The position numbers and the translations under genes were made by a program. Below are positions 60,863-64,000 of a stretch of 64,000 nt of DNA, in pieces. The stretch is from contig NC_044301.2 in assembly GCF_004027225.2 (NCBI RefSeq), positions 21,504,668 through 21,568,667 on the forward strand, in the 5' to 3' direction. The first letter of the stretch is position 1. Every line of letters begins with the position of its first letter. Source of the DNA: Strigops habroptila (lineage: Eukaryota; Chordata; Aves; Psittaciformes; Psittacidae). The notes beneath the pieces are model-generated. The model saw only the letters and a program-made list of their open reading frames with translations. It was not told the origin of the DNA and made no database searches.

Positions 60863-61434
60863 TGTCGTGGTTTGAGCCCAGCCGGTAACTCAGAACCACA
60901 CAGCCGCTCGCTCACTCCCCCCCCCACTTCTTCCTCCCCCCCGCTCCCGGAGGGATGGGGAGGAGAATGGGAAGAATGCAACTCCCACGGGTTGAGATAA
61001 GAGCAGTCCCGCAACTAAGGTATAACACAAAACCACTACTGCTACCACCAATGATAATAACGATTAGTGAAATAACAAGGGGAGAGGATACAATTGCTCA
61101 CCACCCGCCGACCGATACCCAGCCCGACCCGAGCAGTGATCTGGGCCTTCCGGGTAACTCCCCCCGGTTTATATACTGGGCATGACGTGCTGTGGTATGG
61201 AATACCCCTTTGGCTAGTTTGGGTCAGGTGTCCTGTCTCTGCTTCCGCCCGGCTTCCCCTCCTCCCTGGCAAAGCATGAGACTGAGAAAGTCCTTGGTTG
61301 GAATAAACATTACTTAGCAACAACTAAAAACATCGGTGTTATCAGCGTTGTTCCCAGGCTGAAAGTTAAAAAACACAGCACTGCACCAGCTACTAAGCAG
61401 GAGAAAAATGACTGCTATAGCTGAACCCAGGACA
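60863..61434 (-). repeat. ERV-3 5' LTR
   Basis: 572 bases, same as the left LTR plus one C. An 8-base spacer separates it from the primer binding site, as in ERV-1 and ERV-2. Confidence 0.96.
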
Positions 61435-64000
61435 AACTGCTGTTAGTTCTTTGATTATGAGGGCAATAAAGATCTATAGGAGGTGCATTTATCATGGAGT
61501 TCAGCACACCAGGAGCCATTTTCTTAAGTGTTAAAGCCAAGTGATAAAATGAGTTCCTTTGTTCTATAACCAAGACACATTCCCTATTTTAAAAAATGTG
61601 TGTTGGACTTCTTGGCTTGTAGTTTGGCTGTGTTCCTGTAATACATTTATAAATAATGAATAATTGCTAACATGCAGATGCTGATGATGAATCTGGAAAA
61701 ACAGACTGTCTGAAAGAAACTTACTTTCAACTTTGGCTTATTCCCTAGCTTTTTCTCCAGTGATTTTTTTTTTTTTTTTTAAGTGATCATATACCTCCTT
61801 GCAAAGTCTAAAGAATTGTGGTTAGGAAGTCATAAAAATATTTAAAATAAAGAACCATGTTCATAGGGTGTAGGTCTGTTTTGCAAGCTCCAGTTTCTTC
61901 ATTTGTTTCTAAACTTGTATTGGAGGGACTTTTTGAATGCAGTTCTGTGATGTTAGCAGATAGAAAAGTTTAGCTTCTTGTCTAGACCAAAATATTGATG
62001 GCTTGTGTGGGCGCTTCATTAACAGATGTAGCTCTGTGGGAGAAACTGATTGCAAGAGTAAGTGTCCTTGCAGGTGAGCAAGGGGCTTGGAATCTGACTA
62101 TAAAAAAGTGGATTCTGTTTTTTTCCATATAAAAATGCTGCCACCTGCAGTCTCTTCCTGGGAAAGAGACACGTTGCTGCTTTCCCTGGTCAGCTGCTGG
62201 AAGTTCTGGGAAATCCAGTCATGGACTGCACAGCACATGGTGCTGCACAGGCACCTTCGAAACAGAAGCAGGAGAACAGACTTGCAAAAAGTACTTTCCA
62301 GTACAATTTTGAATAGAACAATCTTTAATTGTAAATGTGAACTGTGAGAAGTTTTGGCTTCAGTTGGGCTGCTACCATAACATATGGAAGAGTGAGTCTG
62401 GAAAAGGTCAGAGGCATTAAACCTTGTTCATATTTAAATCAGTGCCATGCTATGGTGTCCATATAACTGCAGCAGTACCTGTTTGTCCCCAAGTTATGCA
62501 AACAGTGATGGATGGGCTTGGAAGGCATTTTGGACAATAGCTGTTTCTCTGGTTTTATTCTTGGTTTCTTTTATAGACGGACCTTTAAGAAAAGCCATGC
62601 TGTAAGCAGGTTGCACTTGTGGCAAAGTTATTGCATAGCTCTCGAATGTGGTCTTTTATGAACAAAAAACACTGAACGAAAGGGCCAGACTGACTGTGGT
62701 CAGTAGCAGGTTTGTAGATAAGTGTTAGAACAGGGTGAAAATACACTGGTATTGTCAGAATAAGAAATGTGGAACACAGGTCTTGCCAAACCTATTTATA
62801 GATCTTGGGCAAACACCCTTCAACTGTACAAGAGGTGTGTGGGACAACCAATTTTTCATTCACCATATGCTACATTAAAGAGTTTGGAAGTAGGGCTTGT
62901 ACTATTATCACCCTAGTTCAGATGCAGAAGGGAGCAGCTATTACAGCAGGCAAAAGACCCCGCTATGGCTGCTGTGCTAGCTTATGGAAACTAAAGCTTT
63001 GGCTGACCCGTTGTGGCAGTCACCTGTAGCACAGGGACTTTGCAGATCTCTGCTGCTGTTTTATATTGGCACTTGAAATTTAGCAAGAAAAGATGTAGTC
63101 TATGAGGCCCATCTTCTTGTATAGCTGTGTATGCTACTTCTGGTACATTGAAAAACCTTTATTCTCTGATATTTAAGGTCAGAAGTTAAGTGGGTTTTAG
63201 TTTGGTGGGGTTTTCTTAGTGTGTTGTTTTGTGGGTTTTTTGTTTGTTTGTGGTGTTTTTTGGGGGTGTTTTTGTTTTTTTTTTTTTTGTTTAAACACTG
63301 GGACCTCTTCTACTGTAGTGTCTTGAAAGCTCTCAAAGCTTTGGGATGACAAAAAAAAATTGAAATACTTTATGCAGCAGTTTTGGGGTCAGTTTTCCTA
63401 AAATGAATGCTTTTATGTTGGATAAAGACCATCTGTTAACTGAAACCAACCGTAAGTGAAGTTGCAGTTATGTTTCTTTAGTCTTGTATCTTTCCTATTA
63501 GTCATGTATGAAAGAGTACAGAGACATCCGACAGAACTCAAAACAAAAATTGAAAAAGTGGATGTTGAAACCCTTGGCTTGTTGCTTTGCTTTTACAGGA
63601 GCAAGTAAATATTAATGGATCACAAAAATACTACAAGACTGGTTTTGTAAACTGTTACTCAGAATCACAGCTAAAGATGTATTTCTGATTGTTGTACATT
63701 GCAGTTGAAAATTGGATTATTTCACTTGGAGACAATGAAGAGGGTTTTAAAAATAATAAGCATTATGGCTGGAAGCATACAATGAAAGTTAACATACAAA
63801 ATTTTAAATAGTTATGAACTTTTAGTCTCTCAGGGCTCATTATGTTGTCATGGTGAGCAAGGAATAAAAAAAAATAAAAAGGCTGTTCCTTGGGTAGTTG
63901 TGACTTATTGGTAGTTATCTTTTACAAGAGTTCTATGCTGACTTAAGTAAAGATCTCCAAGGGGGGGGAACAACCAACCAAAAAAAAAAAACCCAACAAA
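61435..64000. other. AT-rich intergenic DNA to window end
   Basis: About 2.6 kb with T-runs (61765-61780, 63275-63290), a GT/T-rich stretch at 63195-63290 and an A-run at the end. The short open frames have no recognisable homology. No exon or RNA gene seen. Confidence 0.55.

Larger units (their letters stand above)
58497..61434 (-). mobile_element. ERV-3: young internally deleted provirus with tRNA-Lys insert
   Basis: Minus-strand provirus of 2.94 kb. Right LTR 60863-61434, primer site and tRNA-derived segment 60786-60854, RNase H-integrase frame 60773-59496, untranslated segment and polypurine tract, left LTR 58497-59067. It is flanked by the 5-bp duplication AACTG (58492-58496 and 61435-61439). 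gag, protease, RT and the start of RNase H are absent. The LTRs are identical by eye except for one C in a homopolymer, so insertion was recent. Confidence 0.96.

Noticed and set aside
60539-61000. 153-codon open frame on + across the tRNA and LTR
   Set aside because: It reads antisense through pol and the tRNA segment. Such tRNA-derived 'proteins' are common false annotations.
62087-62347. Possible exon (86-codon frame)
   Set aside because: No recognisable homology, no convincing splice sites, AT-rich surroundings.

Overview
This is vertebrate DNA, almost certainly from a bird. It carries a CR1 LINE and CR1 tails typical of avian genomes, several endogenous retrovirus (ERV) copies, short GC-rich introns in the first two thirds, and two genes whose exons I can place by splice sites and reading phase.

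Layout. (1) 1-14048: two damaged proviruses of one family in opposite orientation. ERV-1 is on + (its 5' LTR is cut by the window edge, its 3' LTR lies at 5046-5611). ERV-2 is on - (left LTR 6125-6711 plus 10069-10113, right LTR 13427-14048). A CR1 LINE of about 3.36 kb (6712-10068) sits inside ERV-2's left LTR, flanked by a 7-bp target duplication. (2) 14333-44405, +: the WWP2 locus (NEDD4-family HECT ubiquitin ligase), from the end of the C2 region to the poly(A) signal. Nearly all exons are recognisable and keep their splice sites, but the coding frame is broken at about seven separate places. The microRNA miR-140, which lives in a WWP2 intron in other vertebrates, is present at the equivalent place (38194-38284) with both mature arms apparently untouched. 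(3) 45640-52015, -: PSMD7 (proteasome lid subunit Rpn8), seven exons, fully intact, tail-to-tail with WWP2, with a CpG-rich promoter. (4) 52.1-64 kb: AT-rich sequence with no gene I can recognise. It holds a solo LTR (53160-54379) with a second, unrelated solo LTR nested in it, and a young internally deleted provirus, ERV-3 (58497-61434, -). ERV-3's two LTRs differ by a single C in a homopolymer. It carries an open RNase H-integrase frame joined to a 69-nt copy of tRNA-Lys(CUU), nucleotides 8 to 76.

Most notable points: a decayed WWP2 coding sequence that still houses an intact miR-140 next to a clean essential gene; the tRNA-Lys read-through junction in ERV-3; and an identical pol deletion in ERV-1 and ERV-2 that ERV-3 lacks. 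Comparisons with WWP2, PSMD7, miR-140 and tRNA-Lys are from memory of the vertebrate sequences. Alignment and read support were not available.
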